Origin: Chryseolinea serpens
GTDB lineage: Bacteria; Bacteroidota; Bacteroidia; Cytophagales; Cyclobacteriaceae
Direction: 5' to 3'
Assembly: GCF_900129725.1 (NCBI RefSeq)
Contig: NZ_FQWQ01000001.1
Location: 1,798,001 to 1,862,000, forward strand
DNA length: 64,000 nucleotides
Position 1 is the first letter of the stretch; every line of letters starts with the position of its first letter. Below are positions 26,982 to 35,997 of the stretch, piece by piece. The translations under genes and the position numbers were made by a program. The notes beneath the pieces were generated by a model. It was not told where the DNA came from and ran no database searches. It saw nothing but the letters and a program-made list of their open reading frames with translations.

Positions 26982-28286
26982 ATGAAGAAGCTCTCGTTTA
27001 TTTCGCTTTCCCTGTTGATGTTGTCGGGCTGTAAGAACCTGGAGGACGCCAGCGTTACCGAACGCAATACGTTCATGCATTTTTACGAAGGCGCCAACAG
27101 CTACGTGGCCACCAGCGCCGAAATTACCGACGACGGCTATGTGATCACCGGCACCATCAGCATTCCCGGCGATCAGCCTACCTCCAAGATCATCGTGATC
27201 AAAACCGACGCCCTGGGCAAACCCGTGTGGCAAAAGATCATCGACGGCGGGTCGGCCAACGGAATTACCGTATCGGCCAATGGTTACATCGTGGTGGGTG
27301 ACAGTATTCAATTGAACCCTAATTCAGGGAGCATCCCAGACCTGGAAAACTACTGGTCACGCCTCATTCGTATGGATAACAACGGATCTATCGTGTCGGA
27401 CGTATCCTTTGCCAGGAAAGTGAAAACTGCCGGCCAGGACGATATGCACGTGGATTTTCACGCCGACGCCCTCACGCAAGACGACCAGGGTAACCTGGTG
27501 ACCCTGGGCACCTATAAATTCCCCGGCGCCAACGAATTCGCTTATATCGCCACGCTGAATCCCACGTCGTTGGATACGGTTTGGAAAAAGGAGTATAACT
27601 ACCTGGAACGCGACTACATCAACACCAAGTCGGTCTACTACAATAGCGGCCGCGTCATGTGGGGCGCAACAGTGTCGGGTACCGCCAGCAACTTCACCAC
27701 ATCGTATGTGGCCCTGCCGGTGGTGGAGAACAACTCCGTGTTTGTGAATTGCGACTATTTCGGACAGCTGACCGAGCAATCGCTGGTGATCAACGATCTG
27801 AAGTCGGCCCCCATCGGCTATGGCGCCGTGGGCACGTATACCGGCACCGATGGCAAGAAGGGCAATATCTTTTTTATCCGTACCGACAAGCTGGGCAATT
27901 TCCAAAAGGAATCGGCCCATTACTATGACGGTGCCACAGAAGGCATTGCCGTATCCGATCCCACTTCATCCTCGAGTGAAGACACCGGTGAGTCGTTGAC
28001 GGCAACGCGCGACGGCGGATATGTTTTGGCGGGCACTTTAGAGACCACCCCCACCCGGGGCAACGGTGGTAAAGATATTTGGCTGATCAAGGTCGATGCC
28101 TATGGTGCACCGATCTGGGATAAGATCATTGGCGGACCCACGAATGAAATTGTGTCGTCTATCCGCGAAGCAGCCGATGGCAGCCTCGTGATCTGCGGGA
28201 CCATCCGCGACGCCGCGGAAGAAACGGGCGGCCTATCCTCGATCTTTTTGATCCGCACCGACAGCCAGGGAGAATTGAAGAATTAA
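26982..28286 (+). CDS. Propeller-like outer-surface or periplasmic lipoprotein
   Basis: A 434-residue lipoprotein with lipobox LSGC (Cys17) and mature start CKNLEDASV. The body is built of repeated beta-blades of the type DDGYVITGTI...KIIVIKTDALGKPVWQKII and DGGYVLAGTLE...KDIWLIKVDAYGAPIWDKIIGG, that is, a delta-60/propeller-like repeat known in Bacteroidota proteins. There are about six to seven blades. The position of the acidic residues after Cys is not the classic surface-export signal, so its final location is uncertain. It lies 12 nt after the barrel gene and 31 nt before the giant secreted protein, and probably belongs to the same transcript. Confidence 0.82.
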   Translation: MKKLSFISLSLLMLSGCKNLEDASVTERNTFMHFYEGANSYVATSAEITDDGYVITGTISIPGDQPTSKIIVIKTDALGKPVWQKIIDGGSANGITVSANGYIVVGDSIQLNPNSGSIPDLENYWSRLIRMDNNGSIVSDVSFARKVKTAGQDDMHVDFHADALTQDDQGNLVTLGTYKFPGANEFAYIATLNPTSLDTVWKKEYNYLERDYINTKSVYYNSGRVMWGATVSGTASNFTTSYVALPVVENNSVFVNCDYFGQLTEQSLVINDLKSAPIGYGAVGTYTGTDGKKGNIFFIRTDKLGNFQKESAHYYDGATEGIAVSDPTSSSSEDTGESLTATRDGGYVLAGTLETTPTRGNGGKDIWLIKVDAYGAPIWDKIIGGPTNEIVSSIREAADGSLVICGTIRDAAEETGGLSSIFLIRTDSQGELKN

Positions 28287-28317
28287 TTTTTAGCATACGA
28301 ATTAACGATACTTGTCT

Positions 28318-31300
28318 ATGGACCCTTTTTTACACCGGAGACGTCTGTTCATCCTTTTCTTGCTTTTCTTTTTAACGGGAGCCGCGTGGGCCAACAATTC
28401 CGTTACCATCAACAAAGGCGGCAGCCAGGCCGATCCTGTGAATGTCGGGCCGATCCTCTTTGTGGTGACCTTCAACGAGGCCGTGAGCGGCTTCACCAAC
28501 GCCGATGTGGATCTAAGCTCGTCCACCACGAGCGGGACATTGGCTGCCACGGTAACCGAAATTGCGCCGAATGACGGAACCACCTATGAGGTGAGCGTGA
28601 CCGGCATGACCGGAACGGGCAACGTGATCGCCTCGATACCCGCCGGCGCAGCCAAGTTGGTTTCGGATGGAACAACAAATACGGCGGCCAGTACCAGCAC
28701 GGACAACACCGTACGCTATGATATTTCTCCGCCGTTGGTAAGCACCCTCACCCCCAGCGATGGCCAAACGGGCGTCGCGGTGAACTCCAATCTTCAAATC
28801 CTGTTCACCAGCAACATAAACATGGGTACCGGCACCGTTGAATTGCGCCAATATTCAGACGATGCCGTCGTAGAAAGCTACACCTTACCGGGATCTGCGC
28901 GCGCATCGATCTCCGGCGGCAACACGCTCGTCATCAATCCTACTTCCAACCTCGCCGTCAACACCCAATACTATGTCATCGTCCCGGCCGGAGCGGTCCA
29001 CGACAATGCGACCAACGATTTTGCGGGACTCACCACAAAAGGCGATTGGGATTTCACAACGGTCAATCCCCCGCCCGATGTGCAGACAGAGACTCCTGCC
29101 GACAACGCCACCGGCGTGTCTGCCAGCCTCAACGTAGTGACCATCACCTTCACGGAAGCTGTGACGAACGTTGGCGATAACTCGAACAACAACAACCGGA
29201 TCATCATCAAGGACCTGACCAACAACAACACACTCGAAACGATAGACCCCACCGCAGCGGGGAAAGTAGTGTTATCGGGTGGCGGTCTGACGGCCGATAT
29301 TCATATGACCGTGGCCCTCTCTCCCGGCACTCACTATGCCGTGAAGATCGGCAATTCGGTTTTTGATGACCTCGATGGCGCGAACTTCGCGGGAACCACA
29401 AATGACAATGATTGGGATTTTACAACGGAGGATGTGCCGGTATTCACCTTTCAATCGCCGGCGAGCAGCACGGCCAGCAGTACTTGCGTGGGAGAAACCG
29501 TGACCCTGGTGGGTGGCGACTTCGGCTCTGCCCCGGATGTTCTGGTCAACGGCACACCGCTTCAGGCATCCGATTATGTTGGGGCCCCGACATCAACCAC
29601 GATCAAGTTCAAGGTTCCTGCCTCCATCATTGGCTCCTTTGATGTGGTGGTCAAGAACACAAACAACGGCTTATCGAGCGCACCGACTACCATCAATTTC
29701 AAACCTGCCATCCTCACCAATCTCAACGTGTTTGCCAGTCCGGCCAGCGCGGCCGTGGGCGGAGCGTCGTCCATTAAAGTGGATGCCACGCAGTCGACCG
29801 TCGACTATCGGTTGGTCCTGCTGGCCAGCACAAACATTGGCAACACGCAGACGGGCAACGGCGGGCAGCTTTCGTTCGCCACGGATGCGTCGCCGAACGG
29901 TGCGGTTTACCCCGCTCCCGGTCCCACCAGTTACACCTATAAGATCCGGGCAACTTCTGCCGGCTGTACGTCGGTCGATCTTACCAATCAGGCTACGGTA
30001 AACGTCTCGGCGGTAACGGCCGATGCAGGCGGTGATAAAAATCTTTGCATAGGCGACGATGTCACCATCGGCGGCAACCCGACTGGTTCCGGGGGCACCG
30101 GCTATCTGAGCATCTCGTGGAGCGGTCCCAGTGGCTTCACCAGCGTCAGCGCGAATCCTACCGTGACCGTGGCCGGTACCTATACCGTTACGGTAAAAGA
30201 CAACACAGGCGCTACAGACACCGACGATGTGATCGTGACGGGGCTCACAAAACCTACGATTGCTTTTGCCGACACGCTTCGCACCCAGTTCAACTATAAT
30301 GAAGGAAAGTATCAGCTCAGCAACAAGACCATCGTCACGCCCAATGACGGGTCTGGCGTATTCAGCGGACAGGGCGTGAGCTTGAACTCCGACGGCAAGT
30401 ACTACTTCAATCCCCAGGCCTTTACCACGCAGGCTCCCAGCGTACCCATTACCTATACGCACACGTCGGCCAACGGGTGCTCCAATTCCAACGGCTTTAC
30501 CGTAACGGTAAACATACCCGGCACGGCGATCACCAACCTGAAGACCTTGTACTGTTCTAACGAGATCCCTACCAGCGGCCTGAAGTTCAACACGTCCCTA
30601 TATCCCATGCCGGCAGGAAAGGCCTTTAGTTCCTTTAAGGTTTACCAGGGGTATGATTACATCAACGGTGTATACCTCACCTATCCCACGTCGGATCCAA
30701 ATTATCCGCTGACGCAGAATACGCCCACGACCTATACCTTCAACCCCACCAAGGCTTACAACATGGTCGGTCAGACTACTTTGTTCATATTGATCTACCT
30801 GAAAGATGCAGTCACCAACATTGAAGATGCCATCTGGTATACGTATGGTTCAACTTACCTCGTAGCGCCAGGCGTGGTGCCGGATATTCTGCCCGTGAAA
30901 GAAATGGTGATCGTTTGCGAAAAAGATCCGCAGGTGACACTGTCCAATACGCTGGACTCGCCCATCTTTGGATATACCACACTGAATTATCAGGAGACCG
31001 TTAGCAACTCCGTTACGGGATCGGGAACCGGCCCCTATACGTTCAAGCCGGATCTTGTAAACTTCGGCGCTGCGGACTTCAAAAATGTTCTGATCAAGTA
31101 TAACTACAAAGATGCTAACGGCTGCGTCGGCCAATCGCAAAGGACGGTTATCGTCATCAAGAAAGTGGGTGGCCCGATTGCGACTGACCAACAGTATTGC
31201 CAATTCTTTGATGGGACGAGAGTGTTGACCGCCAGCTCGCCGTATGACAATGTCACCTACAAATGGTATACCTCTTCTTCCCTGTCGGATCTCGAGCCTG

Positions 31301-33552
31301 GCACCGGTTCGGTTTTTGATACACAGATCAGCACCCAAAACCCGGTCACCAAAACCTATTATGTGACCCAGAACTTCCGCGGTTGCGAAAGTTATGATAC
31401 ACCGGTAAACATTTCAATCACGCCTGCTCCCGTGATCAACCTGAATTTTGACTCCCCTTGCGAGAACCGACCGTTCACCTATGTCGGTCCCGTGCCGCCG
31501 GGTTCGAGCCCTTCGTATAGCTGGAGCTTTTCGGGTGACTCGCAGAGCTACTACACCAAGGATGTCGAACACACTTTTTCAAACGCCGGCCCCGCCAGCA
31601 TCTCGCTGGTCGTAAAATCAACCAGCAATGGCCAGGAGTGTTCTACCTCCGCCACACAGACGATCGTAGTGGGACAAAATCCGAAAGCGGCCGTTTCCTT
31701 TGATCAGCTTTGCAACGGCGACAACACCAACTTCCAGGCTTCGTCGAACCTTACTATCGATGAGGTCTATTGGGATTTCGGCGATGGCGATGTGTTGCCT
31801 CAAAACTCGAAAGCCACCGTCATCAACGATCCCAGCGGACATACCACGGGTACGTATCAGGCGCCTCACCACAAATTCACAAACGGAGACGGCGAGTACA
31901 CCGTGGAGCTTCGCGTATACACCAACCTGCATTGCAGCGATACGTTAAAGAAAACCCTGCGCATCCTGCCGCTGCTCACGCAATACAATTCGCTCAATCC
32001 CTATCACATGGAAGAGATCAACGGTGGCGATGGATTCTGGGCGGTCGACAGCAGCAGCGTTAACTCCACCTGGCAGTTCACGGCGCCTAACGACACCGTG
32101 ATCCACAGCATTCAAAAGGCTTGGGTGACCAACGGTGACAAGAACGTGAGTTTTGGTGACTATAAAGCAAACGACCACTCCGCGGTGAACAGCCCTTGCT
32201 TTGACATCACTGGATTTGAACGGCCGGTGTTTGCCATGAACATGATCAGCAACAGCGGGGAGAGATCGGATGGAGCCGTATTGCAGGTGTCTACCGACGG
32301 CGGTCTGAACTGGAAAGTCATCGGCGCGCAAAACTCGGGGTTGAATTGGTACAACATCCTCGGGATCTCGGGAAGTGCTCCCGGCGAACAAAGCCTCCTC
32401 GCCTGGTCGGGCGACTTGTGGACCACCGACCCTGGCGAAACCGAACCGATCTGGTTGCAAGCCAAGCATTCGCTAAACCTGCCGGAAAATATTTTGCCCT
32501 CCGCCAAAAAGAACAAAGTGCGCTTCCGGATTGCATTCGCCAGCAACGGCGACACCCAGGCCGAAGGTTTTGCCTTCAACAACGTGCACATCGAGGACCG
32601 CAACCGCATCATGCTGGTGGAGAACTTCACCAACGTGGGCGCTGATGGAGCACCGGTGAACAACGCCCGTTTTAACACGCCTCAAAACGACGTGGTAAAG
32701 ATCCAATACAACGTGAGCTTCCCCGGCGAAGATGAGATCAACCTGCAAAATCCCACAGACCCCGGCGCCCGCGGAGCCTTTTATGGCATCGCCAATACCA
32801 GCCAGGTTGTGCCCCGTGTCTATATCGACGGCACGAGCGGCGGCAAGCTTACCGGCCCCGATGATTGGTTTGACCAAAGTAAATCGCTTCGCTCGCTGGT
32901 GACATCGCCCCTGGACATCAGCATTTCCACGGTACCGGCCAGCGCCAGCCAGTTGTCGGTAGTGGCCCAGATCACCCCGAATCAAACCCTCACCGAGGGC
33001 AAGTTCGTGGCGCACGTCGCCATTGTTGAGAACCCCGTAGACGGCAACGAATTTGTTTTACGCAAAATGTTGCCCAACGCATCGGGCAGTGTGCTGCCCC
33101 TGCCCCTGACCACGGGGGTACCGATCACGCTCCCGACATTGACCTGGCAAGTAGACAACACGCATGTGGATCCTGCCAACCTCGCCGTGGTCGTTTTTGT
33201 GCAGAACGAGAACACAAAAGAAGTGCTGCAGGCCGCCATGCTTGAGCACCCGGCCGATCTGCCCACGGCGATCGTCACCGGAACAGAGCCTTCGTTCAGC
33301 CAGCAGACGTCGCTCTATCCCAATCCCGCCGATCATCAACTGGTCATCCACATGCCCCAAGCCGCGCGGAAGGACATACCGTTGTCGGTGTTCGACACGT
33401 TTGGTCATGAAGTGTTGCAACGCACGATCGTGACAGGGGAACAACAGGTTTTGGTGAATACAACAACCTTCGCGGCGGGTGTTTACCTGATCCAATTCGA
33501 GCCTTCACCGGGGGTGCAGGTACGCAAGAAAGTAGTGATCACCCACCGTTAA
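28318..33552 (+). CDS. Giant T9SS-exported surface protein (Ig-like, PKD, Omp28-like)
   Basis: A 1744-residue secreted protein. After a signal peptide (RRRLFILFLLFFLTGAAWA) come an Ig-like domain, two Big_5/SbsA-type Ig-like domains (TPSDGQTGVAV; TPADNATGVSA), an IPT/TIG-like domain (TLVGGDFGSAPDVLVNG), PKD-like modules (YSWSFSGDSQ; VYWDFGDGD) and, from about residue 1432, a segment resembling the thioredoxin-like Omp28 family (MLVENFTNVGA; VPRVYIDGT) without its cysteine pair. Residues about 1664-1744 are a T9SS type A sorting domain (SLYPNPADHQLVI; GVYLIQFE; KKVVITHR). The ATG at 28318 is used; a TTG 6 nt earlier is in frame. It is the last gene of the operon, followed by a terminator. It is probably displayed on the surface; adhesion is a guess. 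Confidence 0.9.
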   Translation: MDPFLHRRRLFILFLLFFLTGAAWANNSVTINKGGSQADPVNVGPILFVVTFNEAVSGFTNADVDLSSSTTSGTLAATVTEIAPNDGTTYEVSVTGMTGTGNVIASIPAGAAKLVSDGTTNTAASTSTDNTVRYDISPPLVSTLTPSDGQTGVAVNSNLQILFTSNINMGTGTVELRQYSDDAVVESYTLPGSARASISGGNTLVINPTSNLAVNTQYYVIVPAGAVHDNATNDFAGLTTKGDWDFTTVNPPPDVQTETPADNATGVSASLNVVTITFTEAVTNVGDNSNNNNRIIIKDLTNNNTLETIDPTAAGKVVLSGGGLTADIHMTVALSPGTHYAVKIGNSVFDDLDGANFAGTTNDNDWDFTTEDVPVFTFQSPASSTASSTCVGETVTLVGGDFGSAPDVLVNGTPLQASDYVGAPTSTTIKFKVPASIIGSFDVVVKNTNNGLSSAPTTINFKPAILTNLNVFASPASAAVGGASSIKVDATQSTVDYRLVLLASTNIGNTQTGNGGQLSFATDASPNGAVYPAPGPTSYTYKIRATSAGCTSVDLTNQATVNVSAVTADAGGDKNLCIGDDVTIGGNPTGSGGTGYLSISWSGPSGFTSVSANPTVTVAGTYTVTVKDNTGATDTDDVIVTGLTKPTIAFADTLRTQFNYNEGKYQLSNKTIVTPNDGSGVFSGQGVSLNSDGKYYFNPQAFTTQAPSVPITYTHTSANGCSNSNGFTVTVNIPGTAITNLKTLYCSNEIPTSGLKFNTSLYPMPAGKAFSSFKVYQGYDYINGVYLTYPTSDPNYPLTQNTPTTYTFNPTKAYNMVGQTTLFILIYLKDAVTNIEDAIWYTYGSTYLVAPGVVPDILPVKEMVIVCEKDPQVTLSNTLDSPIFGYTTLNYQETVSNSVTGSGTGPYTFKPDLVNFGAADFKNVLIKYNYKDANGCVGQSQRTVIVIKKVGGPIATDQQYCQFFDGTRVLTASSPYDNVTYKWYTSSSLSDLEPGTGSVFDTQISTQNPVTKTYYVTQNFRGCESYDTPVNISITPAPVINLNFDSPCENRPFTYVGPVPPGSSPSYSWSFSGDSQSYYTKDVEHTFSNAGPASISLVVKSTSNGQECSTSATQTIVVGQNPKAAVSFDQLCNGDNTNFQASSNLTIDEVYWDFGDGDVLPQNSKATVINDPSGHTTGTYQAPHHKFTNGDGEYTVELRVYTNLHCSDTLKKTLRILPLLTQYNSLNPYHMEEINGGDGFWAVDSSSVNSTWQFTAPNDTVIHSIQKAWVTNGDKNVSFGDYKANDHSAVNSPCFDITGFERPVFAMNMISNSGERSDGAVLQVSTDGGLNWKVIGAQNSGLNWYNILGISGSAPGEQSLLAWSGDLWTTDPGETEPIWLQAKHSLNLPENILPSAKKNKVRFRIAFASNGDTQAEGFAFNNVHIEDRNRIMLVENFTNVGADGAPVNNARFNTPQNDVVKIQYNVSFPGEDEINLQNPTDPGARGAFYGIANTSQVVPRVYIDGTSGGKLTGPDDWFDQSKSLRSLVTSPLDISISTVPASASQLSVVAQITPNQTLTEGKFVAHVAIVENPVDGNEFVLRKMLPNASGSVLPLPLTTGVPITLPTLTWQVDNTHVDPANLAVVVFVQNENTKEVLQAAMLEHPADLPTAIVTGTEPSFSQQTSLYPNPADHQLVIHMPQAARKDIPLSVFDTFGHEVLQRTIVTGEQQVLVNTTTFAAGVYLIQFEPSPGVQVRKKVVITHR

Positions 33553-33575
33553 GCACATACCCTTTTTCTCCCTTT

Positions 33576-33614
33576 CGTCTTTATGGCCATTTCGTGGCCA
33601 TAAAGACGTTTTAA
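33576..33614 (+). terminator. Intrinsic terminator of the six-gene operon
   Basis: Arms 33576-33589 and 33595-33608 pair perfectly over 14 bp (CGTCTTTATGGCCA) around a 5-nt loop, followed by TTTTAAGGG. It starts 23 nt after the stop of the giant secreted protein and closes the run that begins at 18165. Confidence 0.85.
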
Positions 33615-33708
33615 GGGTTTGAAAATGGGCTTTTTATAATTTATAACCCCTTTGGAGGAGATGGTTAGTTGTCCTATTTTTAACGCGTAAACTTCATAAC
33701 CCCCGTAC

Positions 33709-34473
33709 ATGGAAATTTTCCTGAAAGCGGAAACCTGGCTCGCTTTATTAACGCTAACATTTTTTGAGGTCGTGCTGGGCATTGATAACATCATATTCAT
33801 TTCCATCGTCTCGAACCGCCTTCCTGTAGAGATCCGCGCGAAGACCCGTAACCTGGGGTTGGTGCTGGCCATGTTTGTGCGCATCTTGTTATTGCTCACC
33901 ATCACGTGGGTGATGCGGTTCAAAGAACCCCTGTTCACCATACCCGGCAATTTCATCTTTCAACAGGAAGACCTCGCCATCAGCGGACGCGACCTCATCC
34001 TCATCCTGGGCGGGTTGTTCCTTATCGCCAAAAGTACGCGTGAGATCAACCATGAGATGGAGGGCGAAGAAGAAACCCTGGAAGCCGGCGGCAGTGGCAA
34101 AGTCAACGTGGTGGGTATTATCGTACAGATCATCTTACTGGATATTATCTTTTCATTCGACTCGATCCTTACGGCCGTGGGGCTCACCAACCAGGTGATC
34201 ATCATGATCATTGCCGTGGTGCTTTCCATCGGCATCATGATCATCTTCTCGGGAGCGATCAGCGATTTCATTCACCGGCATCCGTCGATGGAAGTGCTGG
34301 CCCTTGGCTTTTTGATCCTCATTGGCTTCATGCTGTTCCTGGAAGGACTGCACAAGGAAGTGCCGAAAGGATACATTTATTTCGCCATTGTCTTTTCCAT
34401 GATCATCGAGATGGTGAACATCCGCGTGCGAAACCGACGAAAGAAAGCCAAAGAAGAATTCCATGACGAATAA
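33709..34473 (+). CDS. TerC family integral membrane protein
   Basis: A 254-residue protein with seven or so membrane helices and the TerC signatures LTFFEVVLGIDNIIFISI in helix 1 and LLDIIFSFDSILTAVG in the middle; the Asp residues of these two motifs are the conserved metal-related acidic positions. TerC proteins are implicated in metal (manganese, tellurite) homeostasis and in metalation of exported proteins in the inner membrane. Length and motifs are complete. The stop overlaps the start of the DinB-type gene by 11 nt, so the two are likely translated together. Confidence 0.93.
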   Translation: MEIFLKAETWLALLTLTFFEVVLGIDNIIFISIVSNRLPVEIRAKTRNLGLVLAMFVRILLLLTITWVMRFKEPLFTIPGNFIFQQEDLAISGRDLILILGGLFLIAKSTREINHEMEGEEETLEAGGSGKVNVVGIIVQIILLDIIFSFDSILTAVGLTNQVIIMIIAVVLSIGIMIIFSGAISDFIHRHPSMEVLALGFLILIGFMLFLEGLHKEVPKGYIYFAIVFSMIIEMVNIRVRNRRKKAKEEFHDE

Positions 34474-34996
34474 CGACGACCACCTGCGTTACCCCATCGG
34501 CAAATTCACGCCACAAGAATCCTACACCACGCACGACATGCTGGCCAATCTGGCACAGATCGAAAAGCTTCCTGCCGAAGTGGAGAAGATCGTGAACAGC
34601 CTCACCGCCGATCAACTGGACATGCCTTACCGCGAAGGCGGATGGACCGCCCGCCAGGTGGTGCATCACATCGCTGACAGCCACATGAACGCCTACATCC
34701 GCTTCAAGTGGACGTTGACCGAGGAAACACCGCTGATCAAAGCGTACGAGGAAAAGCAATGGGCTTTAACTCCCGAAACAACCCTGGACCCTGTTATCTC
34801 CGTGGTCTTGTTGAAAGCGCTGCACACCAAATGGACCGCGCTGATCAGACTGATCCCCGTGACGGACCTGAAGCGATCGTTCATTCACCCGGACACGAAA
34901 AAGAACGTGCCGCTGGACCGGCTCACCGCCCTCTATGCCTGGCACGGAAACCACCACCTGGGGCACCTGAAGATTGTGGCTGGCCTCCGGCCCTGA
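34463..34996 (+). CDS. DinB superfamily protein (YfiT/bacillithiol-transferase-like)
   Basis: A 177-residue four-helix protein. The YfiT-type start RYPIGKFTP is present, with the conserved metal-binding histidines in VVHHIADSHMNA (mid-protein) and WHGNHHLGHL near the C-terminus. Members are metal-dependent thiol-S-transferases or hydrolases in the cytoplasm. The substrate is not known here. The start overlaps terC by 11 nt, and the next gene's frame opens before its stop, indicating a compact operon. Confidence 0.9.
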   Translation: MTNNDDHLRYPIGKFTPQESYTTHDMLANLAQIEKLPAEVEKIVNSLTADQLDMPYREGGWTARQVVHHIADSHMNAYIRFKWTLTEETPLIKAYEEKQWALTPETTLDPVISVVLLKALHTKWTALIRLIPVTDLKRSFIHPDTKKNVPLDRLTALYAWHGNHHLGHLKIVAGLRP

Positions 34997-35957
34997 TATC
35001 AAAAAAAAGATTTTGCGGGCTGTGGACTATCAACGACCATTCTTTCTTTTTACCCCACACCTGGAAACGATATACCCGGCCACGCTCCGCCAAGTGCACG
35101 GGGTGGCCTACACGCGCGAACGGATCACCACACCCGACGATGATTTCCTGGACCTGGACTGGCTCCAACACGGCAGCAGCAGTCTGGTGATCATCTCGCA
35201 CGGTCTGGAAGGGAACTCCACGCGCGCCTATGTGAAGGGCATGGCACGTGCCGCCTATGGGCAGGGCATCGATGTGCTGGCCTGGAATTTTCGCGGCTGC
35301 AGTGAGGAGATGAACCGCCAGCTGCGCTTCTATCACAGCGGCGCTTCCGACGACCTGGAGATCATCGTTCAGCATGCCCTTGCCAAGGGCTATAAACAAC
35401 TCTACCTCGTGGGTTTTAGCCTGGGGGGAAACCTGACGTTGAAATATTTGGGAGAACGTCCAACCTATCCCCAGATCAAACGCGCCGTAGCGTTCTCGGT
35501 ACCGCTGCACCTGCACAGCAGCTGCCTGAAGATCTCGGAACCTTCCAATTGGATTTATAACCAGCGCTTTTTGAACAACCTGAAAGAAAAGGTGATCCGC
35601 AAGGCGACACAAATGCCCGGACTGGATGTGACCGGCATTGGAAACATCAAAACCCTGATGGCGTTCGACGACCGGTACACGGCGCCGCTACACGGATTTG
35701 CCAGCGCGTTGGACTATTACACGCGGTGCAGCGCATTAAATTTTCTGCACACCATACAGATCCCCACGCTCATCGTGAACGCACAGAACGATCCCTTCTT
35801 AAGCACGGCGTGTTATCCGGCAGCAGCATTAAAAGATCACCCGGTAGTGAAATTTGAAAGCCCGCAGTTCGGGGGCCATGTGGGCTTCGCGCAATTCCGC
35901 AAAAATGGATTATATTGGTCTGAAGAGCGTGCGTTATCTTTTTTGTTTCCGGAATAA
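34974..35957 (+). CDS. YheT-type alpha/beta hydrolase
   Basis: A protein of up to 327 residues with YheT-family features: RPFFLFTPHLETIYPA near the start, oxyanion region ISHGLEGNSTRAY, nucleophile elbow GFSLGGN (Ser), NAQNDPF (acid residue) and GGHVGF (His) near the end, so a complete Ser/Asp/His triad is likely. The exact substrate is unknown. There is no ATG in the plausible start region: a TTG at 34974 (overlapping the DinB gene), a TTG at 35013 or a GTG at 35022 are the candidates, and comparison with family N-termini slightly favours the later ones. It is the third gene of the terC operon. Confidence 0.85.
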   Translation: MWLASGPDIKKKILRAVDYQRPFFLFTPHLETIYPATLRQVHGVAYTRERITTPDDDFLDLDWLQHGSSSLVIISHGLEGNSTRAYVKGMARAAYGQGIDVLAWNFRGCSEEMNRQLRFYHSGASDDLEIIVQHALAKGYKQLYLVGFSLGGNLTLKYLGERPTYPQIKRAVAFSVPLHLHSSCLKISEPSNWIYNQRFLNNLKEKVIRKATQMPGLDVTGIGNIKTLMAFDDRYTAPLHGFASALDYYTRCSALNFLHTIQIPTLIVNAQNDPFLSTACYPAAALKDHPVVKFESPQFGGHVGFAQFRKNGLYWSEERALSFLFPE

Positions 35958-35997
35958 ATCACAGTACTTCGCACCAAACAACCACAACCCTCTCCCC

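Noticed and set aside
25938-27311. 457-codon minus-strand open frame across the barrel and lipoprotein genes
   Set aside because: It spans the junction of two well-supported genes and has no signal, motif or plausible composition.
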